From Mycolicibacter nonchromogenicus (GTDB lineage: Bacteria; Actinomycetota; Actinomycetes; Mycobacteriales; Mycobacteriaceae), in assembly GCF_002101775.1 (NCBI RefSeq), contig NZ_LQPI01000060.1, positions 62,001 to 126,000 on the forward strand: DNA of 64,000 bases, given 5' to 3'. Positions 8,110 through 16,613 of the stretch are shown here, piece by piece. A program made the translations under genes and the position numbers. Numbering within the stretch: the stretch's first letter is position 1; each line of letters starts with the position of its first letter. The notes below the pieces were generated by a model. The model saw nothing but the letters and a program-made list of their open reading frames with translations. It searched no databases and was not told the origin of the DNA.

Positions 8110-9594
8110 CTAGACGGCTGGGTAGGCGACGGATTTGATCTCGGTGTACTGGTCGAATCCGGCGACCCCGTTCTGGCGTCCGACGCCGCTGGCCTTGTAG
8201 CCGCCGAAGGGTGTGTCGGCTCCATAACCTGCGGCGCCGTTGATGCCGAGGAAGCCGGCGCGAAGGCGTTTGGCCACGGCCAGAGCGTGATCCAGCGACC
8301 CGGACATGACGTTTCCGGCCAGCCCGTAGACGCTGTCGTTGGCGATCCGCACCGCATGGTCCTCGTCGTCGTAGGGAATGACGGCGAGCACCGGCCCGAA
8401 GATCTCTTCCTGGGCGATGGTCATCGAATTGTCGACATCGGTGAACAGGGTTGGGCGAACATAGAATCCGCGTTCCAAGCCCTCTGGGGGCTCCACACCG
8501 CCGACCAGGAGGCGGGCGCCCTCCTCGACACCCTTCTGGATGTAGCCGCGAATACGGTCGCGCTGTTTGGCCGAGATCACCGGGCCGCACAGGGTTGCCG
8601 GGTTCTGCGGGTCACCCGGGGCGACGCCTTCGTAGATGCCCTGCAGAATGCCGACGCCCTCGTCGTAGCGCGATCGTGGCAGCAGCAGCCGGGTCGGGTT
8701 GGCGCACCCCTGACCGGCATGCATGCACGGCGCGATGCCCATCATGCAGCCCAAGGCGAAGTCGGCGTCCTCGAGCACGATGGTCGCCGATTTGCCGCCG
8801 AGTTCCAGGAAGAGCCGCTTCATGGTGGCCGCGCCCTTTTCCATGATGCGCTTGCCCACCGCGGTGGACCCGGTGAATGAGATCATGTCGACTTTGGGCG
8901 ACAGCGTCAGCTCCTCGCCGATCAGTGGGTCGGATGCCGTGACGACATTGACGACACCCGCAGGGATATCGGTGTTCTCGGCGATCAACCGGCCCAAACT
9001 GGTGGCGTTGAACGGTGTGTCGGGTGCAGGTTTGAGGACGACGGTGTTGCCGGTCGCCAGCGCCTGACCGATCTTGTGGATGGTGACCTCGAAGGGAAAG
9101 TTCCACGGCACGATGGCCCCGACCACACCGACGGCCTCCCGCCAGACCCTTCTGGTGGTGTTGACCCCGGTGACCGACACGAACGCATCACCAAGCGACG
9201 TCTCCCACGGGTAGTCATCGATCAACTGCGCCGGGTAATTCAGAGCATCGGAGAGCGGCGCATCCAGCTGCGGGCCGTGGGTGATCGCCCGCGGGCACCC
9301 GACCTCGGCGATGAGTTCTTCCCGCAGCTCTTCGCGTTCGCTTTCCAGCGCCTCCTGCAGTTGGCGCAGGCAGCGCTGCCGGAAGGCGTGGTCGGCCGAC
9401 CAGTCGGTGTCGTCGAAGGCCCGCCGGGCGGCGTCGATGGCCCGGTGCATATCTGCCGGCGATGCGTCGGCGACCTCGCCGATCAGTTCCTCGGTGGCCG
9501 GGTTGATGTTGGCGAAGGTGCCGGCTTGCCCGTCGACGAGTTTGCCGTCGATCATCATCCGGGATTCGAAGCGCACCTGGGGTAACTCAGACAT
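8110..9594 (-). CDS. NAD(P)-dependent aldehyde dehydrogenase
   Basis: A 494-residue ALDH-superfamily enzyme. It shows the PWNFP motif (163-167), 'FTGSTAVGKRI', the general base Glu264 in LELGGKS, and the nucleophile Cys297 in 'MHAGQGCANPTR'. It oxidises an aldehyde to the acid. In this operon the substrate would be an aldehyde made by P450 hydroxylation and SDR oxidation (inference). The ATG at 9594 overlaps the upstream SDR gene by 8 bp. All key residues are intact. Confidence 0.93.
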   Translation of the reverse strand: MSELPQVRFESRMMIDGKLVDGQAGTFANINPATEELIGEVADASPADMHRAIDAARRAFDDTDWSADHAFRQRCLRQLQEALESEREELREELIAEVGCPRAITHGPQLDAPLSDALNYPAQLIDDYPWETSLGDAFVSVTGVNTTRRVWREAVGVVGAIVPWNFPFEVTIHKIGQALATGNTVVLKPAPDTPFNATSLGRLIAENTDIPAGVVNVVTASDPLIGEELTLSPKVDMISFTGSTAVGKRIMEKGAATMKRLFLELGGKSATIVLEDADFALGCMMGIAPCMHAGQGCANPTRLLLPRSRYDEGVGILQGIYEGVAPGDPQNPATLCGPVISAKQRDRIRGYIQKGVEEGARLLVGGVEPPEGLERGFYVRPTLFTDVDNSMTIAQEEIFGPVLAVIPYDDEDHAVRIANDSVYGLAGNVMSGSLDHALAVAKRLRAGFLGINGAAGYGADTPFGGYKASGVGRQNGVAGFDQYTEIKSVAYPAV

Positions 9595-10471
9595 TGTGGT
9601 CCTTCGTCAAAGAGCCGAACCGCGGCAGACCCATCATGATTCGGATCATCTGGTGTAGTGCCGCGGCGGGGAGTAACCGACTGACTATCAACAGCATTCG
9701 CGCATCGGGACCAACCGGTCGCCGCGCGAACGGCGCGTGGGATTCCAGCGCCTTGGCCAGCCCGGACGCAAAGCGCTCCGGTGAGCGGGCTGCGACCTTG
9801 GTGGCCAAGCGGCCCCGTTTGTCGATGGTGGCGTGGTGTCGTGCGTAGGCTCCGGCGAAATCGCGGCAGTCGGTGGTGCCGGCGTCGGTGATGATCTCGG
9901 TGTCATAGGTGCCCGTCACGAGTACGGTGACGCCGAGTCCGAAGGGTGCGATTTCGTTGGCCAACGATTCACCCCACCGTTCCAGTGCGCCCTTGGCCGC
10001 GGAATACGCCGCGGTCGTGGGCATGCCGCGCACCCCGCCCGCACTGGAGACCAGCACGATGCGCCCGCGCCCAGCAGCGCGCATCGCGGGCAGCAGGGCG
10101 TTGGTCAGCGCCACCGGCCCGAAGACCGAGGTGGCGAACATGCGCTCCCACAGTTCGGCCGGCGTTTCTTCGGCCATGCCGGCGGCGGAGATCCCGGCAT
10201 TGTGCACCACCGCATACGGCGCGCCGACCGCTGCCTCAATGGCTTTGGCCGCTGCCGCCACCGACGCGGCGTCGGTGAGGTCCAGCGGGATCCCGATCAG
10301 GCGGGTGTCGTCCTCGGACGCCCCGCTGGCCTGGCGCAGTGCCTGCAGGCCCGTCTCCGGGGACCGCATCGCCGCCACCACCTGCCAGCCGCGGCGGTAC
10401 AGGTGCGCCGCCGAGGCCAATCCGAGCCCGCGCGAGGCGCCGGTGATGACAACGCTGCGCGGCTCAGTCAT
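9587..10471 (-). CDS. SDR family NAD(P)-dependent oxidoreductase
   Basis: A 294-residue classical SDR with TGASRGLG near the N-terminus, 'VVHNAGISAAG', a Ser in 'VLVSSAGGVRG' and the catalytic 'AYSAAKGAL' Tyr-Lys pair. The C-terminal extension after about residue 240 is longer than in minimal SDRs. The start is the ATG at 10471, with an in-frame GTG one codon earlier at 10474. It overlaps the upstream AveC-like gene by 8 bp and the downstream ALDH gene by 8 bp. A role in alcohol oxidation or ketone reduction next to the P450/ALDH genes is inferred. Confidence 0.88.
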   Translation of the reverse strand: MTEPRSVVITGASRGLGLASAAHLYRRGWQVVAAMRSPETGLQALRQASGASEDDTRLIGIPLDLTDAASVAAAAKAIEAAVGAPYAVVHNAGISAAGMAEETPAELWERMFATSVFGPVALTNALLPAMRAAGRGRIVLVSSAGGVRGMPTTAAYSAAKGALERWGESLANEIAPFGLGVTVLVTGTYDTEIITDAGTTDCRDFAGAYARHHATIDKRGRLATKVAARSPERFASGLAKALESHAPFARRPVGPDARMLLIVSRLLPAAALHQMIRIMMGLPRFGSLTKDHNV

Positions 10472-11594
10472 CACCCGGTCCGCACCGTCCCCCGTCGGCG
10501 GGCAGCTCCACGTCGGGTCGGCCGTTGGGTTGGCCGCTGAGCCAGGTCGACCAGATGCCCACCGAGTACGGACCCGGTTGGCCCGCCTTCTCGTAGAAGC
10601 CCTGCGGGTCGTAGATCTTGGCCTCCGGGTACGGCCACGGGCAGGCCACGGTCCGGGACAGGTGAGCCGCCCTGACCGCGGCGAACGTGCCGCCGTAGCA
10701 GAAGTAGCCCAGGTTGATCAGGACCAGCATCACCAGGAACATCCCGAGTACGGGGCGGCCGGCGAAGATCTTCGCCCGCTGGGCCAGCTTCTCGGCCACG
10801 GTGCGTCCGGTGTCGTCGCGGTACAGCAAGACTCCTGCGGGCACCATCACGAAGTTCACCGCCAAGATCTCGAAGATGAACGGGAACTGATGCGTCTCGC
10901 CCATGAAGATCGAGCCGAACGGAACCTGGGAGTAGATGTACATGCCGGTCTGTACCAGCGTGATCTCCAGCGCCGCATCGATCACCATCCCGAACGGCAG
11001 GATGCAGATCGCCAGACTGATCAGCGGATGGCGCCATACGAACGAGTCGACGGGACGACGCGCTTGGATCTTGCGCAGCAGCCAGATCCCCGGGAAGTAG
11101 GGGGCCAAGTAGAACATGATGTAGCCCAGTACCACAAACGGCTCGACAGTCGGCGACAGCGAAACCAGTGGCCAATCCTCTGGGAGATGATGCAGCTCCG
11201 GGTTGTAGACCGCGTATGGCGCCCAGTTCATGATCGGGTCCTGCCAGACGATCAGCGTCGTGACGATCCCCATCAGCAGCACCGGGTGATACGGATGGCG
11301 GCGCCACGCGACCACATAGACCACGGTGATGAGGACCATCACCACGACGGTGAACGTCTCCAGGAGTCCGAGCCAGTGCTCGAAGCCGAAGAGCACCGGC
11401 ACCGGCCGCGGTGGAGGCGACCCGACGTCGACCGGATTACGGACCCGGTCAGAACTCAAACCTGTTCGGGCGTTGGCCAGAAAGAAGGCCAACACGCCGA
11501 CCGCGACGGCGATCCAGATCCACAGCCAAGGCGATCCCCGCTGAGGCTCGCGAGGTGAGACAGGGGCGGGGGGCGCCGTCGGCTCTGCGGTCAT
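10464..11594 (-). CDS. AveC-like (spirocyclase family) membrane protein
   Basis: A 376-residue polytopic membrane protein with about seven hydrophobic segments. It has a proline-rich cytoplasmic N-terminus (about 1-20) and a long hydrophilic C-terminal tail ending in '...DGGRCGPGDD'. The segments 'IVWQDPIMNWAPYAVYNPELHHLP' (contains candidate polar active-site residues) and 'GMYIYSQVPFGSIF' recall the actinobacterial family named after Streptomyces AveC, an avermectin spirocyclase/dehydratase. The function in mycobacteria is unknown. The ATG at 11594 has an upstream GAGGAAT ribosome site that includes the SBP gene stop. A second, shorter paralogue is at 17484-18278. The family call is from recognition, not search. 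Confidence 0.75.
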   Translation of the reverse strand: MTAEPTAPPAPVSPREPQRGSPWLWIWIAVAVGVLAFFLANARTGLSSDRVRNPVDVGSPPPRPVPVLFGFEHWLGLLETFTVVVMVLITVVYVVAWRRHPYHPVLLMGIVTTLIVWQDPIMNWAPYAVYNPELHHLPEDWPLVSLSPTVEPFVVLGYIMFYLAPYFPGIWLLRKIQARRPVDSFVWRHPLISLAICILPFGMVIDAALEITLVQTGMYIYSQVPFGSIFMGETHQFPFIFEILAVNFVMVPAGVLLYRDDTGRTVAEKLAQRAKIFAGRPVLGMFLVMLVLINLGYFCYGGTFAAVRAAHLSRTVACPWPYPEAKIYDPQGFYEKAGQPGPYSVGIWSTWLSGQPNGRPDVELPADGGRCGPGDD

Positions 11595-11598
11595 CGGG

Positions 11599-12711
11599 TT
11601 ATTCCTCTCCGAAACGATCGACGAGATGAGAGTTGACGCCGTCGGCATCGAGTCGGCGAGCAACCAGATATCCGGCGCCCATCCAGGCGCGGCGGGTCCA
11701 GTTGCCGAATGAGACCCGGGTGCCCGGAGCGCCGGAGGCGGCGGGCATCATCTTGACCCGCTCCAGGGCTTCCTTGACGCCGCGCGGGCTCAGTGGGTGG
11801 GCGTCGCTCAGGGCGCGAACCAGTGTCATCGCGACGTCGCGGTTGACCACCGACACGCACCACTCGGTACGGCGGCCATAGGCCTGCTCGTAGTCGTCGA
11901 GAAACGCCTGCCCGACCGGGTTGCCCTCGTCGTATTGGTCGATGCCGACCCAGCCCATGAACGCGTTCCACATGATCGGGTTGATCCAAGCGTTCTGAAA
12001 CGCGGTAGAGGTGAATCGAGGCGGATCCCAGTTCAGCTCCTGCAGTGCAGGATTGATGAAGACCACGCCAAAGCCGAAGCCGCAGTGCACGATCGCGGGC
12101 GCCTTGGCCTCGTGCAGGGTACGTACGGCCGCCGAGACATCTTGCGCGGTCTGCGCGATCGTCGCTTCGGCGACGATCCGGATGCCCTTTCGCCGACACG
12201 CTTCGCGGAAGTTCTTCAGATAGGTCTCGCCCACCAGCGACTGCTCTTTGAGCACGCCGACTTCGGTATGTCCTCCCTTGGCTAGCAGGTCGGTCCAGAA
12301 GATCGGCTCGTCTGTCAGCGAGCCCTGCGGGAATGCGAAGAACCACTCCCCCAATGCTTCGTCAGATCCGGTGACGCTGATGCACGGCACCTTGAAGCGG
12401 TCCTCGATCGCCTCCCGTGTCGGCACGCAGTTGTCGGTGATGTGCGGCCCGAAGACCGCCAGGCACCCCTCGTCACACAGTTCGCCGTAGGCGTCGATGA
12501 CCGCCTTGACCGAGCCCTTGGGCAGGCCCTCGACTTCGCGATAGACGATCTCGATCGGCCGATCCAACAGGCCGCGCTCGGTCGCCTGCTTGAAAACCAG
12601 GTCGAATGGCTGAGTCAGGTCCTCGAAATAGGTCTTCGGAAAGCCTTCGGGGAGCCGGAAGTCCATCAGATACCCGATCTTGATCGGCTCCGCGGTGCTC
12701 TCGTAGGACAT
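11599..12711 (-). CDS. Leu/Ile/Val-type periplasmic-binding-fold protein without signal peptide
   Basis: A 370-residue type 1 periplasmic-binding-fold protein of the branched-chain amino acid/amide (LivJ/AmiC) family. Strand 1 appears at once ('EPIKIGYLMDF', residues 8-18). The protein therefore has no hydrophobic leader, lipobox or TM segment. No ABC permease or ATPase genes lie nearby. Family members of this kind can act in the cytosol as ligand sensors, as AmiC does in Pseudomonas, so a sensor or carrier role is a reasonable inference. It is the first gene of the seven-gene operon, with a clear GGAGG ribosome site and a promoter/operator at 12726-12773. Confidence 0.85.
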   Translation of the reverse strand: MSYESTAEPIKIGYLMDFRLPEGFPKTYFEDLTQPFDLVFKQATERGLLDRPIEIVYREVEGLPKGSVKAVIDAYGELCDEGCLAVFGPHITDNCVPTREAIEDRFKVPCISVTGSDEALGEWFFAFPQGSLTDEPIFWTDLLAKGGHTEVGVLKEQSLVGETYLKNFREACRRKGIRIVAEATIAQTAQDVSAAVRTLHEAKAPAIVHCGFGFGVVFINPALQELNWDPPRFTSTAFQNAWINPIMWNAFMGWVGIDQYDEGNPVGQAFLDDYEQAYGRRTEWCVSVVNRDVAMTLVRALSDAHPLSPRGVKEALERVKMMPAASGAPGTRVSFGNWTRRAWMGAGYLVARRLDADGVNSHLVDRFGEE

Positions 12712-12725
12712 CTCGCCTCCGTGAT

Positions 12726-12773
12726 GAACCTAATATTTGTTCAGACCCTATCGCGCACCCGGTCGACCGTCAA
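12726..12773 (-). promoter_or_regulatory. Promoter plus operator for the SBP-AveC-SDR-ALDH-P450 operon
   Basis: Reading the minus strand, TTGACG (12773-12768), a 17-bp spacer, and TAGGGT (12750-12745) form a good SigA-type promoter. Immediately downstream, at the expected start of transcription, is the element whose plus-strand form is AACCTAATATTTGTTC (12727-12742, extended by a G at 12726). It matches the 16-bp element at 15282 and 28666 at 13/16 positions. Confidence 0.7.
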
Positions 12774-13583
12774 TCATCGCTGGGGCAGGTACACGTCGAT
12801 CATCTCCAGCAGACCACCGGCCACCAGGGAGTCATCGGTGAGAGGGCCCGCTATGGCAGCGCGGGCCGCCTCACGAGGAGTCAGCCCCTCGGCGATCAGT
12901 CGGCCGGCCGCGATCAGCACCCGCGTCGACGCCACCTCGCGCAGACCACCGGTCTCGACACGGCGTATCGCCTGGCCGAGCCGGACCAGCTCGGCGGCTC
13001 GCTCATGGTCGACACCAGCCTCGCACGCAACGATCTTCTCCTCGACGTCGGTTGCGGGGAAGCCGAATTCAATAGCCACCATCCGCTGCCGGGTCGAATC
13101 CTTGAGATCTTTGAGCACGCTCTGGTACCCGGGGTTGTAGGACACCACCAAGCCGAACCCGGGCGCTGCATCGAGGGTCACGCCCAACCGTTCGATCGGC
13201 AACTGGCGGCGGTGGTCGGCCAGCGGATGCAGCACAACGGTGGTGTCTTGGCGGGCCTCCACCACCTCGTCGAGGTAGCAGATCGCACCCTCGCGCACCG
13301 CTCGCGTCAGCGGCCCGTCTACCCACTCCGTCTCACCACCGCGCAACAAAAATCGGCCGACCAGATCAGCGGTGGTCAGGTCATCGTGGCAGGCGACGGT
13401 GACCAACGGGCGGCCCAAATCATGGGCCATCGCCTCGACGAAGCGAGTCTTCCCGCACCCGGTGGGTCCTTTGAGGACAATCGACAACCCCTGCCGGAAA
13501 GCAGCTTTGAAAACGTGCTCCTCGTTGCCGGTCGCTACGTAGTAGGGACGCGGACCCGGGGCCGCAGCCGTCATGCTCTTCAT
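12774..13583 (-). CDS. MoxR/CbbQ/NorQ-type AAA+ ATPase
   Basis: A 269-residue AAA+ ATPase. Walker A is GPTGCGKT (39-46), Walker B is ICYLDEV (101-107), and a sensor-like 'VVSYNPGYQS' follows. The C-terminal region (about 200-269) resembles the CbbQ C-terminal domain. Such ATPases work with a VWA partner (CbbO/NorD) to remodel or activate a target enzyme, for example rubisco or nitric oxide reductase. The VWA partner is directly upstream. The start is taken as ATG 13583, 10 bp after the VWA stop. TTG 13601 or ATG 13574 are alternatives. The target here is unknown, and the neighbouring P450s are candidates only by proximity. Confidence 0.85.
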   Translation of the reverse strand: MKSMTAAAPGPRPYYVATGNEEHVFKAAFRQGLSIVLKGPTGCGKTRFVEAMAHDLGRPLVTVACHDDLTTADLVGRFLLRGGETEWVDGPLTRAVREGAICYLDEVVEARQDTTVVLHPLADHRRQLPIERLGVTLDAAPGFGLVVSYNPGYQSVLKDLKDSTRQRMVAIEFGFPATDVEEKIVACEAGVDHERAAELVRLGQAIRRVETGGLREVASTRVLIAAGRLIAEGLTPREAARAAIAGPLTDDSLVAGGLLEMIDVYLPQR

Positions 13584-13593
13584 ACCCTTCTCG

Positions 13594-15261
13594 TCACGCA
13601 ACCCGTCGTCGCAGATCGGCCGAACTCAACGCCGAACGAAACAGCGGACCGATCACCCGGCTGAGTTGGTCCAGCCGGGGCACGGTCGCGTGTGCGGCGC
13701 TGCCGAACACCCGGCGCAATTCGTCGACGTCGGTGGCCGCGCCGACGGTCAGGCACAGGCAACCGGTGCCACGGTGGCGCGCTTCAGCGAGTGCACGGCG
13801 CGCATCTGCCGCGCCGTAGACACGTTCGTAGCCGTGGTCATAGGCCAGCCCGTCGGAGAGCACGACGAGAAGTCGCCGCGGTGTCCCCCCACGGCTTTCC
13901 AGGATGGCGCAGCCGTGCCGGATGGCGGCGCCCAGCCGCGAGTAGGCGCCAGGTTTCAGCCCCTGCAACCTCCGCATCACCCCCACGTGGAGCGCATCGT
14001 CGAAGCGCTTGACCGGAGTGACGTGTACAGCCGACCTGCCCTGCGAGTGAAACGCATAGAGCGCGAGGCGATCCCCCAGGCCATGCAGCGCCGTGGCCAA
14101 GGCAGCGGCCGTCGCGCGCTGCTGGTCATGCACGGTCTGACCGGCGGTGCCGGGCTCGGCCGCCGAGCCCGAGACGTCCAGGAGAATCAGCACCGACAGC
14201 TCCCGCCGCCGGCGCAGGCTGTCCACGTAGACCGCTTCGTCGGGCGCCGAGCCGGCCAGCACTTCGACCCGGCCCTCGATCGCCGCATCCAGGTCGATGT
14301 CGTCGCCCTGCGGCTGGCGGTGGTAACGGTCCAAACCCACGCCGAGTCTCGCCAGCGGCCGACGCAGGCTGTGGTCCGCCGGCCGCAGCGACGTCGACGT
14401 ATCGGGACTGGCGGCGACTTCCAGAACGGTGCACCAGTTCGGCCGATAGCACCGACGATGCACATCCCATTCGTGATAGGTCGCGCCGGAGGTGGCGCCG
14501 GCGATGTTGTCATCGGTGAGACCGCCGGCGTAGGACACGGCATGGCCGGCGCCCCGGACTCCCGAGCGCGTCCGATGGGTGGAGGCATCGGCGCCCGGCG
14601 GCCCGTTTCCGCTCAGCCGGCGAGTCACCGAGAGCATCTTGGCGACCAGCCGCCCGAGCACCCCGCTGCCGCCGACCGGGCTGGAGAAGATATCGACGGC
14701 GTCTTCGGCGCTCTCGGCGCCGCCGTCGTCGAGGTCGGCCAACGGCGTGCGCTGATGCCGCGGGGCGTGCGGTTGCGACGCATCGGACGCGGCCTGACTC
14801 TTGCGCTCAGCCAGCAGCTTTCCCGGCCGAAGAACACCGAAATCTGCCGGCGGCGTGTGGTCGGCGGTGCTCGCCAGCATCAGTGATGCCGCCGGTGAGT
14901 CACTGCGGGCGGCGAGGCCATGATCGATCAGCGCCGCCACTGCCGGTGGCAACAGGTCCGCATTGGCCGCCAGCGCCCGATGTCCCTCGATGGCCAGATA
15001 GCGCGCCGCGAGCCCGCCACGCCGGCCCAGCCTGCGCATCAACTCGGCGTCCAGGCTTCCGGCCGCAAGCAGGCAGGCCTGAACCGTCACCGCTGTGAGT
15101 TGACGGATCGCTTCCAAGCCGGGGTCGATGTAGACGGTCTTGCCGTCGGTCCACGCGGCTTCGCCGACGGCAACGGCCGCCACCGAAAGCGGCATCCCGG
15201 ATAGCGCGGAGGCCAACAAGTTCCAGCGCTGTAGGGACTCGTCAGCATCGTGATGGTTCAC
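13594..15261 (-). CDS. VWA-domain protein (NorD/CbbO-like)
   Basis: A 555-residue protein. The C-terminal half is a von Willebrand A domain with an intact MIDAS DVSGS (362-366), followed by 'YSRLGAAIRHG' and 'LVVLSDGLAYDHGY', the NorD/CbbO type. The N-terminal half is poorly conserved and helical. It partners the MoxR-type ATPase encoded next. The frame is open to 15327, but that stretch contains the promoter and operator, so I take the GTG at 15261 behind GAGGAG. GTG 15273 is the alternative. The gene stands between P450 genes and shares the 16-bp operator with the P450/ALDH operon. Confidence 0.85.
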   Translation of the reverse strand: MNHHDADESLQRWNLLASALSGMPLSVAAVAVGEAAWTDGKTVYIDPGLEAIRQLTAVTVQACLLAAGSLDAELMRRLGRRGGLAARYLAIEGHRALAANADLLPPAVAALIDHGLAARSDSPAASLMLASTADHTPPADFGVLRPGKLLAERKSQAASDASQPHAPRHQRTPLADLDDGGAESAEDAVDIFSSPVGGSGVLGRLVAKMLSVTRRLSGNGPPGADASTHRTRSGVRGAGHAVSYAGGLTDDNIAGATSGATYHEWDVHRRCYRPNWCTVLEVAASPDTSTSLRPADHSLRRPLARLGVGLDRYHRQPQGDDIDLDAAIEGRVEVLAGSAPDEAVYVDSLRRRRELSVLILLDVSGSAAEPGTAGQTVHDQQRATAAALATALHGLGDRLALYAFHSQGRSAVHVTPVKRFDDALHVGVMRRLQGLKPGAYSRLGAAIRHGCAILESRGGTPRRLLVVLSDGLAYDHGYERVYGAADARRALAEARHRGTGCLCLTVGAATDVDELRRVFGSAAHATVPRLDQLSRVIGPLFRSALSSADLRRRVA

Positions 15262-15281
15262 GGGCTCCTCGTCCACCTGGC

Positions 15282-15327
15282 GACCAAATATCTGTTCCAC
15301 CGTAGAGTTCGTCACGGCCACAGTCAA
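15282..15327 (-). promoter_or_regulatory. Promoter plus operator for the VWA-MoxR operon
   Basis: On the minus strand, TTGACT (15327-15322), a 17-bp spacer and TACGGT (15304-15299) form a promoter. The element GACCAAATATCTGTTC (plus strand 15282-15297) sits directly downstream over the likely +1. It is identical in all 16 bases to the element at 28666-28681. The identity extends further, with 26 of 27 bases equal through CCGTAGAGT. Confidence 0.75.
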
Positions 15328-15375
15328 TCGCTCGAGGCGCGGCGCTGGTCGGGCCCGCCGTGGCCTATGCGAGCG

Positions 15376-16575
15376 TCACCGAGCGGCTACCGGCAGCCTC
15401 GCCCACCCCCGCACACTGGCGGTGTGTGCGCGCTCGGCGCCCGCATAGTCGACTTCCCAGTCCGGCCATCGCTTGAGCACCTCCTCGAAGGCGACTCGCG
15501 CCTCCAGTCGGGCCAGTGCCGATCCGAGGCAGAAGTGCACGCCTTTGCCGAAGCTGAGGTGTCCACCCTCGCGGTGGATGTCGAAGCGATCGGGGTCGTC
15601 GAAGTGCCGGGGGTCTCGGTTGGCGGACCCGTTCAGCAGCAACATGAATGAGCCCTCCGGAACCCGGCGGCCGTAGTACTCGGCATCGCGAGCGACATAG
15701 CGGGCCTGCACCGGCGACGGCGGCTCATAGCGCAGCGTCTCTTCGATCGCGCCGGGAATCAGGCCGGGATCGGCGGCCAGCTCACGGCGTTGATCGGGGT
15801 GGTCCGAGAGCAGCTGCGCCATGAAACCGATCAGCCGTGCCGTGGTCTCGTTCCCAGCCCCGGCGATCATCGCGGTGTAGGCGAGTACCTCGGTGCGCGA
15901 CAACGGGCGCCGCGTCCCGTCCGGCTCATCGATCTCAGCGCACAACAGGTCGGTCATCAGGTCGTCTGAGGGGTGGTTGGCGCGCCACTCGATGTATTCG
16001 GAGAACATCACGATGCTGTCGGCGAATATCTGCTGGGTGAAGTCACCGGGTTGACGCCCTTCGGCCATCTCGATGAAGGAGCCGTTGCGGTCCCGTATCG
16101 CCTCCTGGTCTTTCTCCGGGATGCCGAGGAGATAGCCGATGGTCCGCATCGGCATCACCGCGCCGAGATCAGCGATGAAGTCGAAGCCGCCGGCGCCCAC
16201 CAGCGGGTCCAGTTCCTTGACGCAGAAGTCCCGCACGAGTTGCTCCACCGACAGCATCCGCCGGGGGGTGAACACCCGTGAGAGCAGACTTCGGTGCAAG
16301 TCGTGCAACGGCGGATCCTCGAACAGCAGGATGCCCGGCGGCACCTCGAGATTGTTGAACAAGATGTCAGCAGTGGTGCCGCGACCGGAACGGTAGGTCT
16401 CCCAATTCGGCAGCTCACGAGCCACGTCGTCGTAGCGGCTCAGTGCGTAGAAGTTGAACTTCTCGTTGTAATACAGGGGCGCCTCTTCGCGCATGCGCTT
16501 CCACACCGGGTAGGGGTCGTCGTCGATATCGCGGTCGAACGGGTCGTAGTACAACTCGACGGTGCTGGCACTCAT
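15376..16575 (-). CDS. Cytochrome P450
   Basis: A 399-residue P450. The I-helix motif is AGNETT (240-245), ExxR is E279-T-L-R282, and the heme loop FGKGVHFCLG has its ligand at C349. All core motifs are canonical. It is the second gene after the TetR regulator (38-bp gap), so it is probably controlled by that TetR and hence co-regulated with the divergent Mce operon. It is the third P450 in a 12-kb block and probably acts on the same imported substrate or its derivatives (inference). Confidence 0.92.
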   Translation of the reverse strand: MSASTVELYYDPFDRDIDDDPYPVWKRMREEAPLYYNEKFNFYALSRYDDVARELPNWETYRSGRGTTADILFNNLEVPPGILLFEDPPLHDLHRSLLSRVFTPRRMLSVEQLVRDFCVKELDPLVGAGGFDFIADLGAVMPMRTIGYLLGIPEKDQEAIRDRNGSFIEMAEGRQPGDFTQQIFADSIVMFSEYIEWRANHPSDDLMTDLLCAEIDEPDGTRRPLSRTEVLAYTAMIAGAGNETTARLIGFMAQLLSDHPDQRRELAADPGLIPGAIEETLRYEPPSPVQARYVARDAEYYGRRVPEGSFMLLLNGSANRDPRHFDDPDRFDIHREGGHLSFGKGVHFCLGSALARLEARVAFEEVLKRWPDWEVDYAGAERAHTASVRGWARLPVAAR

Positions 16576-16613
16576 AGGTCACATCCCTTCGACGAAGCGT
16601 TGGTTCGGCGCTT

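Noticed and set aside
9909..11558. 549-codon plus-strand frame opposite the SDR and AveC-like genes
   Set aside because: It spans the junction of two real minus-strand genes and has no domain features.
12726..12742. KstR or KstR2 site for the P450 operon
   Set aside because: The element lacks the AACNNGTT core of KstR and the AAGCAAG/CTTGCTT arms of KstR2; it matches only the local 16-bp family.
13594..15327. Start of the VWA gene at 15327
   Set aside because: That extension would place the -35, -10 and operator inside the coding region; GTG 15261 with GAGGAG is better.
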